From Solidesulfovibrio magneticus RS-1 (GTDB lineage Bacteria > Desulfobacterota > Desulfovibrionia > Desulfovibrionales > Desulfovibrionaceae): a stretch of 64,000 bases of DNA. The stretch lies in the NCBI RefSeq assembly GCF_000010665.1, contig NC_012796.1, positions 3,873,501-3,937,500 on the forward strand, given 5' to 3'. Below, in pieces: positions 9,041 to 17,645 of the stretch. A program made the position numbers and the translations under genes. The stretch's first letter is position 1. The number at the start of each line of letters is the position of its first letter. A model generated the notes under the pieces. The model worked only from the letters and a program-made list of their open reading frames with translations, did not search any database and was not told the DNA's origin.

Positions 9041-9130
9041 GATATATAGCTTCACTCCAGTTCACAAGAAGTCATGAAACCCTTGACTTACGACGGCTTA
9101 AGTCCCATCCTCTCTTCACTGGCATTCACT

Positions 9131-9198
9131 TGTCCATCCCTCGTTTCACTGCAAAAGGATGGATAGGGGATGGACAACTTTTCGGGGGATGGACATGG
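9131..9198. repeat. integrase arm-type repeats, left end
   Basis: Four copies of a GGATGGAC-like word lie between the left junction and the integrase start: one inverted (9131-9140) and three direct (9157-9165, 9166-9177, 9184-9195). The same double motif recurs at 26442-26468 near the right end. Spaced short repeats at both ends of an element are the usual form of integrase arm sites. The last copy overlaps the integrase ribosome site, so integrase binding could repress its own gene. Confidence 0.6.
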
Positions 9199-10421
9199 CG
9201 ACGAAATGGCTTGGAACAAATTTCCCTGGTGTCCGGTTCCGCGAACATCCGACCCGCAAGCATGGTGTCCAGAAAGATAAGTATTTTGCCATCTATTATA
9301 AGGTGGACGGAAAGCGCCGGGAAGAATCGCTGGGATGGGCAAGCCAGGGCATGAGCGCCGCCAAGGCGTCCCAGGTGTTAGCCAAACTCAAGGAAGCCGC
9401 CAGGACCGGCGAGGGGGCTACCAGCCTTGCCGAAAAGCGCAAGTTGGCTGAAGCCAAGCGCGAGGAAGAGCGCCAGCAGGAAGAAGCCCGCGCCCGGGAA
9501 AACATCACCTTCGCGGACTACTGTGCCAACGACTACCTCCCTCTGGCCCGCGTCACGAAAAAGCCCGAGTCCATCCGCAAGACCGAAGAGCACGTCAAGA
9601 ACTGGCTCGGCCCCGTAGTCGGTCGCCTGCCGCTCAAAAACATCCGCCAGATGCACATGCAGAAGGTGCTTTTGGCGATGGCAAACGCCGGCCGGTCACC
9701 CCGCTCCATCCAATACGTTTTCGCCACGTTCCGGGCCATCTGGAACCACGCCCGCAACAACGGCTTCGTCCAGGTTCAAAGCCCGACCAAAGGCGTGGCC
9801 CTGCCCAAGGTGAACAATGAGCGCAAGCGGTATCTGAGCCGGCCCGAGGCAGACGCCCTGCTGGCCGAACTCGCTACCCGCAGCCCGCAGACACATGACC
9901 TCGCCTTGCTGTCCCTGGACACTGGTATGCGCTTCTCTGAGGTCACGGGCCTGACCTGGGGGTGCGTGGACCTGGACAAGGGACGAATCGACATCCTCAA
10001 CGCCAAGGGCGAAAAGGACCGCGCCATCCCCATGACCGCCAGGGTCAAGGAGCTTTTCGAGTCCATGACGCCGGGCGCGTCCAACGAACTGATTTTCAAG
10101 AGTCGCGTGGGCGGGCAGATAGGCAAAATCTCCAAGTCCTTCGACCTTGCCGTGGAAAAGCTTGGCCTGAACAAAGACGTGGACGATCCCAAGCAGATTT
10201 TCAGCTTCCATTGCCTGCGCCATACCTGTGCAAGCTGGCTCATCGAGGCCGGGACCGACCTCTATGTGGTGCAAAAGACCCTAGGGCACTCCACGCCCGT
10301 GGTCACGCAGCGCTACAGCCACGTTGCCGACGCCTCCATAGCCAACGCCTTTCGGGCCATGGAAGCCGACACGGCCAAGGCCCAGCCCGGCAAGAAGGTG
10401 ATAAGCTTGGGTGATCGGTGA
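9195..10421 (+). CDS. tyrosine recombinase/integrase of the tRNA-Phe element
   Basis: 408 residues from the ATG at 9195, chosen because GGGGG lies six bases upstream; in-frame ATGs at 9159 and 9189 are possible. N-terminal arm-binding region (about 1-90), core-binding SAM-like domain (about 100-190, FADYCANDYLPLAR), and a catalytic domain with Arg near 244 (TGMRFSEVTGL), HxxR near 338 (HCLRHTCASWL), His near 364 (TLGHSTPVVTQ) and the nucleophile Tyr near 373 (QRYSHV). All catalytic residues are present. It cuts and rejoins DNA at the tRNA-Phe att sites. First gene inside the element, transcribed away from the junction. Confidence 0.95.
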   Translation: MATKWLGTNFPGVRFREHPTRKHGVQKDKYFAIYYKVDGKRREESLGWASQGMSAAKASQVLAKLKEAARTGEGATSLAEKRKLAEAKREEERQQEEARARENITFADYCANDYLPLARVTKKPESIRKTEEHVKNWLGPVVGRLPLKNIRQMHMQKVLLAMANAGRSPRSIQYVFATFRAIWNHARNNGFVQVQSPTKGVALPKVNNERKRYLSRPEADALLAELATRSPQTHDLALLSLDTGMRFSEVTGLTWGCVDLDKGRIDILNAKGEKDRAIPMTARVKELFESMTPGASNELIFKSRVGGQIGKISKSFDLAVEKLGLNKDVDDPKQIFSFHCLRHTCASWLIEAGTDLYVVQKTLGHSTPVVTQRYSHVADASIANAFRAMEADTAKAQPGKKVISLGDR

Positions 10422-10494
10422 CGCTGCCGCCTACCGCCAGAAATTGACTTTTCGCATTTACGGGCGGTAAACCTCTCCTGGGGAGAACAGCACT

Positions 10495-11517
10495 ATGGCG
10501 CTAGTCATCAAGGGCATACTCGGGGAGAGCCGGGAGTATTACCGCAACCTCAAGCGGCAAAACGTCGGACGCCTCCTCATAAATCCAAGAGGCTCTCTAT
10601 ACCGCAAGAAGGAAGGGGAAAGCACCTTTGTCTATCTTCGGCGTCTAGAGAATGGAGCCACGCGGCATATCTACATCGGGCGGGAAGATTCACCCCATGC
10701 CGCCGTCACGACCCATGGCGTTGCCATGCACAGCAAGGCCGTAAGTGCTCTCCGTGAGGCCAAGGCCGGCATGAAGGAACTTGGGATGTCCAGCCAAGAA
10801 ATCAAGACCGAAGATTATTTCCCCGTCGTCCAGGAGCTATTCCAAACCATGGCCGACGCCGGCTTGTGGGACGAAGGCATGACGCTGGTCGGCTCCTGGT
10901 GCTTCAAGGTCTATCAGAACTACTGCGGCGTGGAGTTCTTCCCGGAGCGAACCCTTGACGTGGATTTTGCTATGCGCCTCCCCTACCGAGGTAAGAAGGT
11001 CAACCTGGGCGACATGCTCAAGAGTCTTGGCTTCGAGGAGGTCATAAACCATGCGGATGGGACGGTTTTTTACCGTAGCGGCGAACTGTCCGTGGAGTTC
11101 CTCAAGGACCGGGTAGGCGACGGACGGGCACGCGGCGGCGTGTACGAAGCCGACATTGGCATTGCCCCGGTTGCCGTGCCCTACATGCGTGTCCTGCTGA
11201 CCAACCCCATGGAGATCAAGGCCCGCGACCTCGGCCGGGTGGTGGTGCCGTCCATGGCCGCTTTCTTTCTCCACAAGCTGCTGGTGGCCTCGGAACGCCG
11301 GAAGGAAGACAAACGCGTCAAGGACTACCGACAAGTGGAAGCCATCGCCAAGGCCATCCTGGCCGATCCTGCCATGGTCGAAGACGTGCAGCGCATCGCG
11401 GGTGGCCTGCACAAGAAGTGGGTGAAGAAGCTTGTGACCTCGGCCATGAAGGGCGAAGCGATACTTGACGCCACAGGCGCGGTCTTGCGTCGGGCGGGAA
11501 TCGTCGAGACGGCATAG
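10495..11517 (+). CDS. nucleotidyltransferase-fold protein (possible defence or toxin enzyme)
   Basis: 340 residues, ATG after GGGGAGAAC. Residues about 128-157 carry the nucleotidyltransferase signature: LVGSWCFKVY, then TLDVDFAM with the paired acidic residues, and a third acidic strand LSVEFLKDR near 197. This layout matches GSxx-type nucleotidyltransferases with an N-terminal helical region and a C-terminal helical bundle (residues 240-340). Members include AbiEii/MNT-like toxins and uncharacterized proteins on mobile elements. The gene lies next to the integrase with a 46-residue membrane protein 18 bases downstream. Enzymatic target unknown; a phage-defence role is inference from location only. 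Confidence 0.7.
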   Translation: MALVIKGILGESREYYRNLKRQNVGRLLINPRGSLYRKKEGESTFVYLRRLENGATRHIYIGREDSPHAAVTTHGVAMHSKAVSALREAKAGMKELGMSSQEIKTEDYFPVVQELFQTMADAGLWDEGMTLVGSWCFKVYQNYCGVEFFPERTLDVDFAMRLPYRGKKVNLGDMLKSLGFEEVINHADGTVFYRSGELSVEFLKDRVGDGRARGGVYEADIGIAPVAVPYMRVLLTNPMEIKARDLGRVVVPSMAAFFLHKLLVASERRKEDKRVKDYRQVEAIAKAILADPAMVEDVQRIAGGLHKKWVKKLVTSAMKGEAILDATGAVLRRAGIVETA

Positions 11518-11535
11518 CCCGGCAGGACCAAAACC

Positions 11536-11676
11536 ATGGACCAATCCGACCTCCTGCAAGTCATCTATCTGGTGCTGCTCCTGGCGGTCATCGTCGCCAT
11601 GCGATGGTGGCCGGGGCTGAATCATCGGAAGTTCGATTGGCGGCTGTTCAAGGGCGAAGATAAGCGAGATAAATAA
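11536..11676 (+). CDS. 46-residue membrane microprotein
   Basis: Short frame with AGGA eight bases before its ATG, 18 bases after the nucleotidyltransferase. One strong hydrophobic segment (residues about 7-24, LLQVIYLVLLLAVIVAM), then a Trp pair and a basic-acidic tail ending KGEDKRDK. Likely a single-pass inner-membrane protein co-expressed with the enzyme before it. No family recognized. Confidence 0.55.
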   Translation: MDQSDLLQVIYLVLLLAVIVAMRWWPGLNHRKFDWRLFKGEDKRDK

Positions 11677-11933
11677 GCAATTTCGCCATGCTGGGCAGAC
11701 AGAAAGAGCAGCATGGCCGTATTGCCCGCAGGGCGGCGGCTGGCGCGTTTTTGTCCACAGGGTGCCCCGAACTATGGACCGAGGCCCAAAAGCCCTCCAG
11801 TGGGCAGCATGGAGCGTTGATTTTGAAGAAAAGGCCGTCGAATGGCGGCGGCCAGGAAATAAAGCGGCCCTGGCTTGGAGCAGCGCACACCTTGCCAGGG
11901 CCTGACCATCAACCGCACTATTGAGATGCGATC
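11677..11933. other. intergenic stretch, no supported gene
   Basis: Short open frames exist on both strands but none has a convincing ribosome site or codon bias. No clear terminator seen. Confidence 0.5.
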
Positions 11934-12197
11934 ATGGCTGACCCGCGTTTACCGTTTAATCCTGCCGACGACAACCGAACCCTTCTCGCCGCCCTCAACC
12001 AGTTGGAGCGGGACATTGACGCCTTGCACAATCTCGGCGGCTTCCTGCTTTCCGCCGAGCGAGTCCGCACCAACGGCGCGGACTACGAAGAGCTTGGCAG
12101 CGTCGTGCGCGGCCTTGCCAGCGCGGCGGCAAACAGCTTCCAACGTGTTTGGGGCCTGACGGTTCCGCCAGTGCCCGTGAAGCCCGCCAGGGCGTAG
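11934..12197 (+). CDS. small hypothetical protein of the element
   Basis: 87 residues, ATG at 11934. Soluble and predicted helical (LLAALNQLERDIDALHNLG; DYEELGSVVRGLASAAANSF), ending in a Pro-rich tail. Typical of small accessory proteins of phages and islands. No function can be assigned. Ribosome site weak. Confidence 0.55.
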   Translation: MADPRLPFNPADDNRTLLAALNQLERDIDALHNLGGFLLSAERVRTNGADYEELGSVVRGLASAAANSFQRVWGLTVPPVPVKPARA

Positions 12198-12310
12198 GCT
12201 TTCGCATCTTCCCCGGCCAGCCCCCGCGCTGATCACGCGAGGGAAGCGGGCGGCAGTCCTCCCGCCGCCCCTGGCCGGGATCTTCCAGGGAGGCACCAGG
12301 GAGGAAAGAT

Positions 12311-13207
12311 ATGAACATTGAAGAACTGGAATCGCGCTTGGCCAAGGCCGATTATACTGACCTGGAAAGGTTCTTTGAGGAGACAAAACAACTCGGCTAT
12401 GATGGGGTCTACGACCAAGAGAGGCTGCAACTTTTCAGCCGAATGGAAAATCTCTTTGTTGATCGCGCTAAAGCCCTTACTACCGACGCTGGTGTAGACG
12501 ACGAAACGAAGAGCCGCCTTCGCCATTTGATTATATTAATCCGGGTTTGGGTAGAGCAGAATCGCGGCTTTGAACCTGTTTCGCGATTGTCTCCAGAGGA
12601 GGGTACACATTTTTCGACCGCGTGGGATGAGGCTGTCCTGCCTTCCATTAAAAAGAAATTGGCTGTTCTCGAAGCATATGAACCGAAGAATGATCTGCAA
12701 GCCCTTGAGCGCCGAGCTGACGAAATCGAGATATGGAAAGGTCAGCTAGAGGATATATTAACACGCCGTGGCGAGGTTGTGGCTTGTCCTGAGCAAAATA
12801 CAGGTAGCCAGAACGCCTCCGCAAGCGTGCCTGACAGTTCAACTGGCAATAGTGTTATTGCGGCTAAGGCCGCAGCATGGGAAGAAATCAGCATCATTTT
12901 CGTCAATGACCTTGCTATTGAAATTCACTGCGGAGGGAAAATAACAAACAAGACTTTTGATGAAATCGGGTTCTCCGACGGAAGGCGGAAAGATGAGCCG
13001 AATATGTCATGGCTCTTGCTCAAACAATTTGCCAACAAACGCGGCGAACTTCTTCCGGTCAAGGACATCAGCAAGAATGTTTCAGTCCTCCGTAAGGCGA
13101 TAAAGTCTATTTTTCCCCACCTCCCGGGCGATCCTATTGAGTACAACCAAGGACGCCGAGCGTACATCGCCGCTTTCGCCGCAAGCAGCCGCATTGCCCC
13201 CGAGTAG
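12311..13207 (+). CDS. hypothetical protein with predicted C-terminal winged-helix-like region
   Basis: 298 residues, ATG after GGGAGGAAAG. Clearly AT-richer than its neighbours, so a separate acquisition. Residues 1-145 are charged and helical; 155-175 is a polar linker (SASVPDSSTGNS); the last ~110 residues (FDEIGFSDGRRKDEPNMSWL, then VSVLRKAIKSIFP and a YNQGRRAYIAAF strand) resemble a winged helix of the response-regulator output type. No catalytic motif is visible. It might sense and regulate, or act as a defence sensor; this is inference only. Confidence 0.6.
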   Translation: MNIEELESRLAKADYTDLERFFEETKQLGYDGVYDQERLQLFSRMENLFVDRAKALTTDAGVDDETKSRLRHLIILIRVWVEQNRGFEPVSRLSPEEGTHFSTAWDEAVLPSIKKKLAVLEAYEPKNDLQALERRADEIEIWKGQLEDILTRRGEVVACPEQNTGSQNASASVPDSSTGNSVIAAKAAAWEEISIIFVNDLAIEIHCGGKITNKTFDEIGFSDGRRKDEPNMSWLLLKQFANKRGELLPVKDISKNVSVLRKAIKSIFPHLPGDPIEYNQGRRAYIAAFAASSRIAPE

Positions 13208-13354
13208 GCCGCCGAATTTTCGGCCGAAAGTTCGGTTTCTTCAAAAACAGTTTTCTCCAGCATTGGCGGGTTCTTGCTTCGCCATATTTTCTGTTTTCCG
13301 CGATTCCCGCTGAATTTTCACCGGTAAGGGCATCAACCTTTTTGAAGGAGTCTG

Positions 13355-13630
13355 ATGCCCATGGAAAACACCGTCCTCTCAATCAACTGGGGTGAAATCC
13401 TCCCCCGAGAAACCGGCCTCTTCTTTCGGCATCGCTGGCCCGAGTATGCCACCCGGTACGGCCTGCCCTTTTCGCGGGGGACTCTTCAGAACCTCGACAG
13501 CGAAGGCCGCGGCCCCGAAGCTGTCGTGGTCGCCGGCAAGGTCGCCTACCATCGCGAATCGCTGGTGGAGTTTCTGAACGCGCTGCCGGTCACCCGCCCG
13601 TCCAAGAAACGCGTGGGGGCGGCTGCGTGA
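13355..13630 (+). CDS. AlpA/excisionase-like DNA-binding protein
   Basis: 91 residues, ATG with AAGGAG four bases upstream. It has the MerR-like winged-helix pattern of excisionases and AlpA regulators: RGTLQNLDSEGRGPEAVVV, then KVAYHRESLVEFLNAL, a placement where the wing contacts DNA. In P4-like satellites such proteins activate integrase or direct excision. It heads a chain of overlapping small genes that leads into the replication protein. Its TGA overlaps the next GTG. Confidence 0.75.
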   Translation: MPMENTVLSINWGEILPRETGLFFRHRWPEYATRYGLPFSRGTLQNLDSEGRGPEAVVVAGKVAYHRESLVEFLNALPVTRPSKKRVGAAA

Positions 13631-13806
13631 AATTGCAAAAGCAGAGCGCCGCTGGCCCGGGTAAGGTCACGGCGGCGCTCAAGAACAGCATCGGCAACTT
13701 CGTCAGCTATGTCGAAATGAGCATAGCTATCTGCCTGCCCATCGTCAACGTCACTCCCTGGGCGATTCTGACCGTGGCCCTGGTGGCCCAGGAGGTGGCG
13801 CGATGA
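13627..13806 (+). CDS. 59-residue small protein in the overlapping regulatory chain
   Basis: GTG start embedded in the preceding stop (GTGA), stop embedded in the next ATG (ATGA). The N-terminus is basic (KLQKQSAAGPGKVTAALK); residues about 25-55 are hydrophobic (MSIAICLPIVNVTPWAILTV), possibly one membrane helix. The double overlap, not the composition, is the main argument that it is translated. Function unknown. Confidence 0.55.
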   Translation: MKLQKQSAAGPGKVTAALKNSIGNFVSYVEMSIAICLPIVNVTPWAILTVALVAQEVAR

Positions 13807-14027
13807 ACCACCTCGCAAACGCACGGGCCGCCGCAGTCCTGGACCTGATCATCGCCGCCGGCGGGCTGACCCTCGACGGCTACGGCATGGGCCGCCTGCG
13901 CTTCGACGCCGGCGCTACCTCCCGCCAAGTGGAAGACATCATCGAGCGCTTGGCTGCTGACGGCCTGATCGTGGTCGAGGCCAAGGCCGGCCGCGTCACG
14001 GTGGAGCCGGCTGGAGGTGCGCGATGA
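13803..14027 (+). CDS. small winged-helix-like protein
   Basis: 74 residues, overlapping both neighbours by ATGA junctions. The segment ATSRQVEDIIERLAADGLIV followed by a short beta hairpin (GRVTVEP) is the pattern of a winged-helix recognition helix plus wing. Likely a DNA-binding copy-number or developmental regulator of the element. Translation is coupled to the genes on either side. Confidence 0.6.
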   Translation: MNHLANARAAAVLDLIIAAGGLTLDGYGMGRLRFDAGATSRQVEDIIERLAADGLIVVEAKAGRVTVEPAGGAR

Positions 14028-14308
14028 GCCAAGAAGTCTACCTCGCCAACCCCATCGCGCCGGGAGCCGAGCAAACGCTAGAAACGCTGTTTTTACTCGA
14101 AACCTTCGGGGCCTTGACCACAGCGGAACTGCAAAAGTTCGGAATCGCCGCCCCGCAAGCCCGTGTCCATGACCTGCGCCACAAACACGGCTTCTTGGAG
14201 CGCATCAAGACCGAGATGGTCATGGTGCCGCACCATGACGGAAAGATTCACAGGCTAGGCCGCTATGTCCTCGTGGCGGCTACGGATGGCCTTGGAGGTG
14301 CGGCATGA
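14024..14308 (+). CDS. helix-turn-helix protein (HTH_39-like)
   Basis: 94 residues. The middle reads LETFGALTTAELQKFGIAAP and RVHDLRHKHGF, the arrangement of the phage HTH_39 family, in which the second helix-turn-helix repeat ends in DLR..G. It overlaps the PrimPol-helicase start by four bases (ATGA), so the two are made together. Such proteins often sit just before replication genes in phages and islands and may guide the replication protein to its origin. Confidence 0.7.
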   Translation: MSQEVYLANPIAPGAEQTLETLFLLETFGALTTAELQKFGIAAPQARVHDLRHKHGFLERIKTEMVMVPHHDGKIHRLGRYVLVAATDGLGGAA

Positions 14309-17046
14309 TCGTTAAAACCCACACTGCGGTCTTCCGCTCCACCGTTCCCGGCCGCCTGTCCAAACGGTTCGACAAATCACCGGACGGGGGGCTTGAGAAA
14401 CAGCCCGGTGGGCAACTGGTCCAGGGAACCTACCAACCCATCGCCGTCGAGGGGCCTGCTGCCATGGTAGACTTGCTCGGCAAGCTGCAAGGAAGCGATG
14501 CCATGTGCTTCGGGACAGCCGGCGGCGGCAAGCGGCCCATCTACAGCCGGGACGCCGCGCCTGACGCCGATGCCCTGACGCGGACTAAGGACCGCTTCGA
14601 CTGGCCCGAAGGCCCGGGCGTCATGCTTCTGGACAACGACATCGACCCGCGCCCCGGGGCGCTCCAGTTCGACATGGACGGCTTCCGCGCCGCCTTGCTG
14701 CGAGCCTGCCCGGGGCTTGGCGAAGCGCCTGCGGTCTTTGCGCATAGCGCGTCGAGCTTCATCTACGACACCGACACGGATCGCTGCTTAAAGGGCGAAG
14801 GCGGCCACCACGCCTACGTGTTCGTGAAGGACGCCAGGGACATCCCCCGCGCAGGGAAAGTCTTGGCGGATCGCATCTGGCTCGCTGGCCTTGGCTACTG
14901 CATCGTCGGCAAGGACGGCAAAATCCTCGACCGCTGCTTGATCGACACGTCGGTATGGCAGCCGTCGCGGCTGTGCTTCAGCGCCGGTGCGTCTTGCGGG
15001 GGCGGGCTTGAGCAGCGCCGCCCCCAGCCGGCGGTCATCAACCCCGACGCCACGCCGCTGGACACGAAAGCCCGGCTGCCCGAATTGAGCGCTGAGGAGA
15101 AGACCGAGGTGGCCCGACTCAAGGCCGAGGCCCGCAAGGAGGTCGAGGCGGAGGCGGCCGAGGTCAGAAGGCTGTATGTCGCGTCCCGGATCGCCGAGTA
15201 CCGGGCGCGTCCAGGAGCGGCGTCAGAAGAGGACGTGCCCGACGCGGTGCTCGAACGGCAATTCCGCCGGGCGGTCGAAGATAACGAGCTGTTCTCGGAC
15301 TTCCTCCTCCACTGCCAGGGCGGCGACACCATAACCGTGGGGGAGGTTCTTCGGGACCGGGAGAAGTGGGATGGTGCCCGCTTCTGCCATCCGACCGAGC
15401 CGACTTACGGCAATGACGACCGCATCGCCTGGGCGGACCTGCGCCCTGGGCGTCCGCCGACCATACACAGCTTCGCCCATGGCGGGTGCGTTTTCCGGCT
15501 CTTCCCGTACCAAGAGATTGCCCGGCTTCAGGACGGGGGACTGCCGGCTGTCGTCGAGCAAGCTGAACGGGTGCTCGCCAGGGATGGCGAAACCTTCCAG
15601 CGTGCCGGATTGTTGGTGCGCGTTGTCGGCGGCATGGCGGTTCAGCTCAAACCCTCTGTTCTCCGGAACAGCCTCGAGAAGCTGCTCCGGTTCGAAAAAT
15701 GGAGCGGCACACACAAGAGGTACGTGGCCAAGGACTGCCCCGACGAGGTTTCCCGCCGGTTAATAGAAGGGCATGGCACATGGCGATACGTCCAGGAGCT
15801 TCATGGCGTCGTGCGCGGACCTATCCTGCGGCCGGACGGCACGGCCTTGGCGAGCGCCGGGCATGATGAAGCGACTGGATTGTTGATCACCGGGGATGAC
15901 CAGGAGTGGCCGACCATTCCGGCGAAGCCGACGCGGGACCAAGTGCGGACTGCACTGGCGGAACTGCTCGAGCCTTTTGGGCTTTACAAATTCGCCAGCC
16001 CGTTGGACGCGGCGGCGTGCCTGTGCCTGCTGTTGACCGCCGTGCAACGCCCGATCCTGCCGACCGCGCCGGGCTTTATCGTCGAGGCTTCCACCCCAGG
16101 GACCGGCAAAACCAAGCTGGCCCAAGCCGTTGGCTGGCTTGGAGGCGCGGCAGTCCCGGCGTCCCCGTGGGCTGACAATGCCGAAGAGCAGCGAAAAAAC
16201 CTCGTCGCGGCGCTGCGCGGGGCCCCCCATACGCTGCTCTTTGACAACATAGACCGGCCCCTCGGAGGGGCGGCTCTCGCCGCCGTCTTGACCGGCAGCA
16301 CTTTCGAGGACCGGCTGCTCGGCGCGTCGGACAGGGTGACCGTACCGACGAACACCGTCCTCATCTTCAGCGCGAATAATCCGGAAGTCTTGGACGACGT
16401 GAACCGCAGGCTACTGCGTATCAGGATTGAGCCCGGCTGCGAGAACCCGCATGAGCGACCTTTTCCGTTCGATCCTGTGGCGCGAGTGCGTGAAAGGTGG
16501 CTTGCGCTGCGTGTTGCCGCGTTGACGGTCATGCGGGGCTTTTACGCAGCCGGAGCCCCGCGACAGGAGGGCAAGGCAGTCGGCTCTTACGAAGAATGGG
16601 ACAACATGATCAGGCAATGCGTCTGCTGGATCAATAACGATGGGCTTTGTGAATGGGGCCTCGACGACCCGGCCAAGTGCATCGAAGCAAATTGGGCGGC
16701 CGATGCGGGAACCCGGCGGCTCGGGACTGTTTTGAAGGCCTGCCGCGTCCTCTTTGGCGACGCCTCGTTCAAGGCGAGCGACATCATTAGTCCCACGGGC
16801 TCGTTCGATAGCGACGAAGCGGCGGAGACCGGAGAGACAACTGCAGACGAGGAAGCCGTAGAAGCAAAAAAGGCGCTTCATGCAGTCCTTCCCGAAATCG
16901 CTGCGGACATAAAGGGTGGGATCAACACGAAGCGTCTGGGGAAATGGCTGGGACGGAGCAGGGGGCGCATCGTCGAGGGCCTACGCTTTGAGTCTAGCGG
17001 GGTTTTGGACGGTTCGCAGGTCTGGGCGGTCAGACGCGCCGCGTGA
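14305..17046 (+). CDS. PrimPol-helicase replication protein
   Basis: 913 residues. The N-terminal region has archaeo-eukaryotic primase-like motifs: GVMLLDNDID (Asp pair near 112-115), GEGGHHAYVFVKD (His near 168) and LIDTSVWQPSRLCF (near 212). A charged helical linker covers about 255-330. The C-terminal motor has Walker A STPGTGKTKLA (near 595), Walker B LLFDNID (near 645), sensor LIFSANN (near 689) and an arginine-finger-like NRRLLRIRI (near 702), followed by a helical tail. Such fusions make primers and unwind DNA for autonomous replication of satellites and plasmids. Translationally coupled to the gene before it; a candidate origin follows its stop. The primase part is less certain than the ATPase. 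Confidence 0.85.
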   Translation: MIVKTHTAVFRSTVPGRLSKRFDKSPDGGLEKQPGGQLVQGTYQPIAVEGPAAMVDLLGKLQGSDAMCFGTAGGGKRPIYSRDAAPDADALTRTKDRFDWPEGPGVMLLDNDIDPRPGALQFDMDGFRAALLRACPGLGEAPAVFAHSASSFIYDTDTDRCLKGEGGHHAYVFVKDARDIPRAGKVLADRIWLAGLGYCIVGKDGKILDRCLIDTSVWQPSRLCFSAGASCGGGLEQRRPQPAVINPDATPLDTKARLPELSAEEKTEVARLKAEARKEVEAEAAEVRRLYVASRIAEYRARPGAASEEDVPDAVLERQFRRAVEDNELFSDFLLHCQGGDTITVGEVLRDREKWDGARFCHPTEPTYGNDDRIAWADLRPGRPPTIHSFAHGGCVFRLFPYQEIARLQDGGLPAVVEQAERVLARDGETFQRAGLLVRVVGGMAVQLKPSVLRNSLEKLLRFEKWSGTHKRYVAKDCPDEVSRRLIEGHGTWRYVQELHGVVRGPILRPDGTALASAGHDEATGLLITGDDQEWPTIPAKPTRDQVRTALAELLEPFGLYKFASPLDAAACLCLLLTAVQRPILPTAPGFIVEASTPGTGKTKLAQAVGWLGGAAVPASPWADNAEEQRKNLVAALRGAPHTLLFDNIDRPLGGAALAAVLTGSTFEDRLLGASDRVTVPTNTVLIFSANNPEVLDDVNRRLLRIRIEPGCENPHERPFPFDPVARVRERWLALRVAALTVMRGFYAAGAPRQEGKAVGSYEEWDNMIRQCVCWINNDGLCEWGLDDPAKCIEANWAADAGTRRLGTVLKACRVLFGDASFKASDIISPTGSFDSDEAAETGETTADEEAVEAKKALHAVLPEIAADIKGGINTKRLGKWLGRSRGRIVEGLRFESSGVLDGSQVWAVRRAA

Positions 17047-17054
17047 TCGCGAGA

Positions 17055-17167
17055 GGGGTTTAAGGGGTTTAAGGGGTTTGGTCCCTACGAGAAAAAGTAA
17101 AAACAAAATATGGTTTATGAAAAGAGGGAGGAAACTAACCCCTGAAATCCCTGAAACCCCTTGGCCC
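17055..17167. other. candidate replication origin of the element
   Basis: Starting nine bases after the replication gene are three tandem 9-mers (GGGGTTTAA twice, then GGGGTTTGG, 17055-17081). About 55 bases of A-rich DNA follow (17090-17136), then an inverted, imperfect version of the same word (CCCTGAAA/CCCTGAAACCCC, 17139-17160). Iterons flanking an easily melted stretch next to a PrimPol-helicase gene are the layout of satellite and plasmid origins. No functional proof. Confidence 0.5.
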
Positions 17168-17233
17168 CACCATATGCTTCCAACGCCATGCCGCCGCCTC
17201 AATTGGCGCGGCCAGATAGGAGAAAAAATCTAA

Positions 17234-17632
17234 ATGTGCAGCACGATAGCCGAAGCCAACCGCATTGAGCGCGACCATGCCCCTACCGGCTTCCGCGTTT
17301 TCTCGATGGCTGACCTCTTCGCCAACAAGCCCAAGGGCGACGGCCTGCCGCCCTGGAACGGCGGCGCGGTTGCCTGGGACGAACTCGTGACCATGGAGCC
17401 GCAGCTGAAAGCCATGTGGGACGCGATCCGGCTGCTCCGCAGCCCGAAGCGCCCAGCGTCTTTTTGCGCGAATCGTATCTGGTACGACGTGTTCAAGCCC
17501 CGCTTGACACAACTGGTTGGCTGGTCCTGTCCCCGTAAGAACCCGGCTTTGCGGTCGTCCAAGGCCTGGGACACGGCCTACCGCAAACTTTACGACGCGC
17601 TGCCCGACTGCCCGGACTGCGGCTGCTTTTAA
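17234..17632 (+). CDS. hypothetical protein of the element
   Basis: 132 residues, ATG at 17234 after AGGAGAAAAA. It ends in a cysteine-rich tail (CPDCPDCGCF preceded by YDALPD) that could bind a metal. The middle has a basic segment (RSPKRPASFCANRIWYDVFK). No family recognized. It lies between the candidate origin and the DUF5681 gene. Confidence 0.6.
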   Translation: MCSTIAEANRIERDHAPTGFRVFSMADLFANKPKGDGLPPWNGGAVAWDELVTMEPQLKAMWDAIRLLRSPKRPASFCANRIWYDVFKPRLTQLVGWSCPRKNPALRSSKAWDTAYRKLYDALPDCPDCGCF

Positions 17633-17645
17633 GGAGGTATCTAAA

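Noticed and set aside
11688-11924. 78-codon plus-strand frame
   Set aside because: No ribosome site, unlike its neighbours, and the composition looks non-coding.
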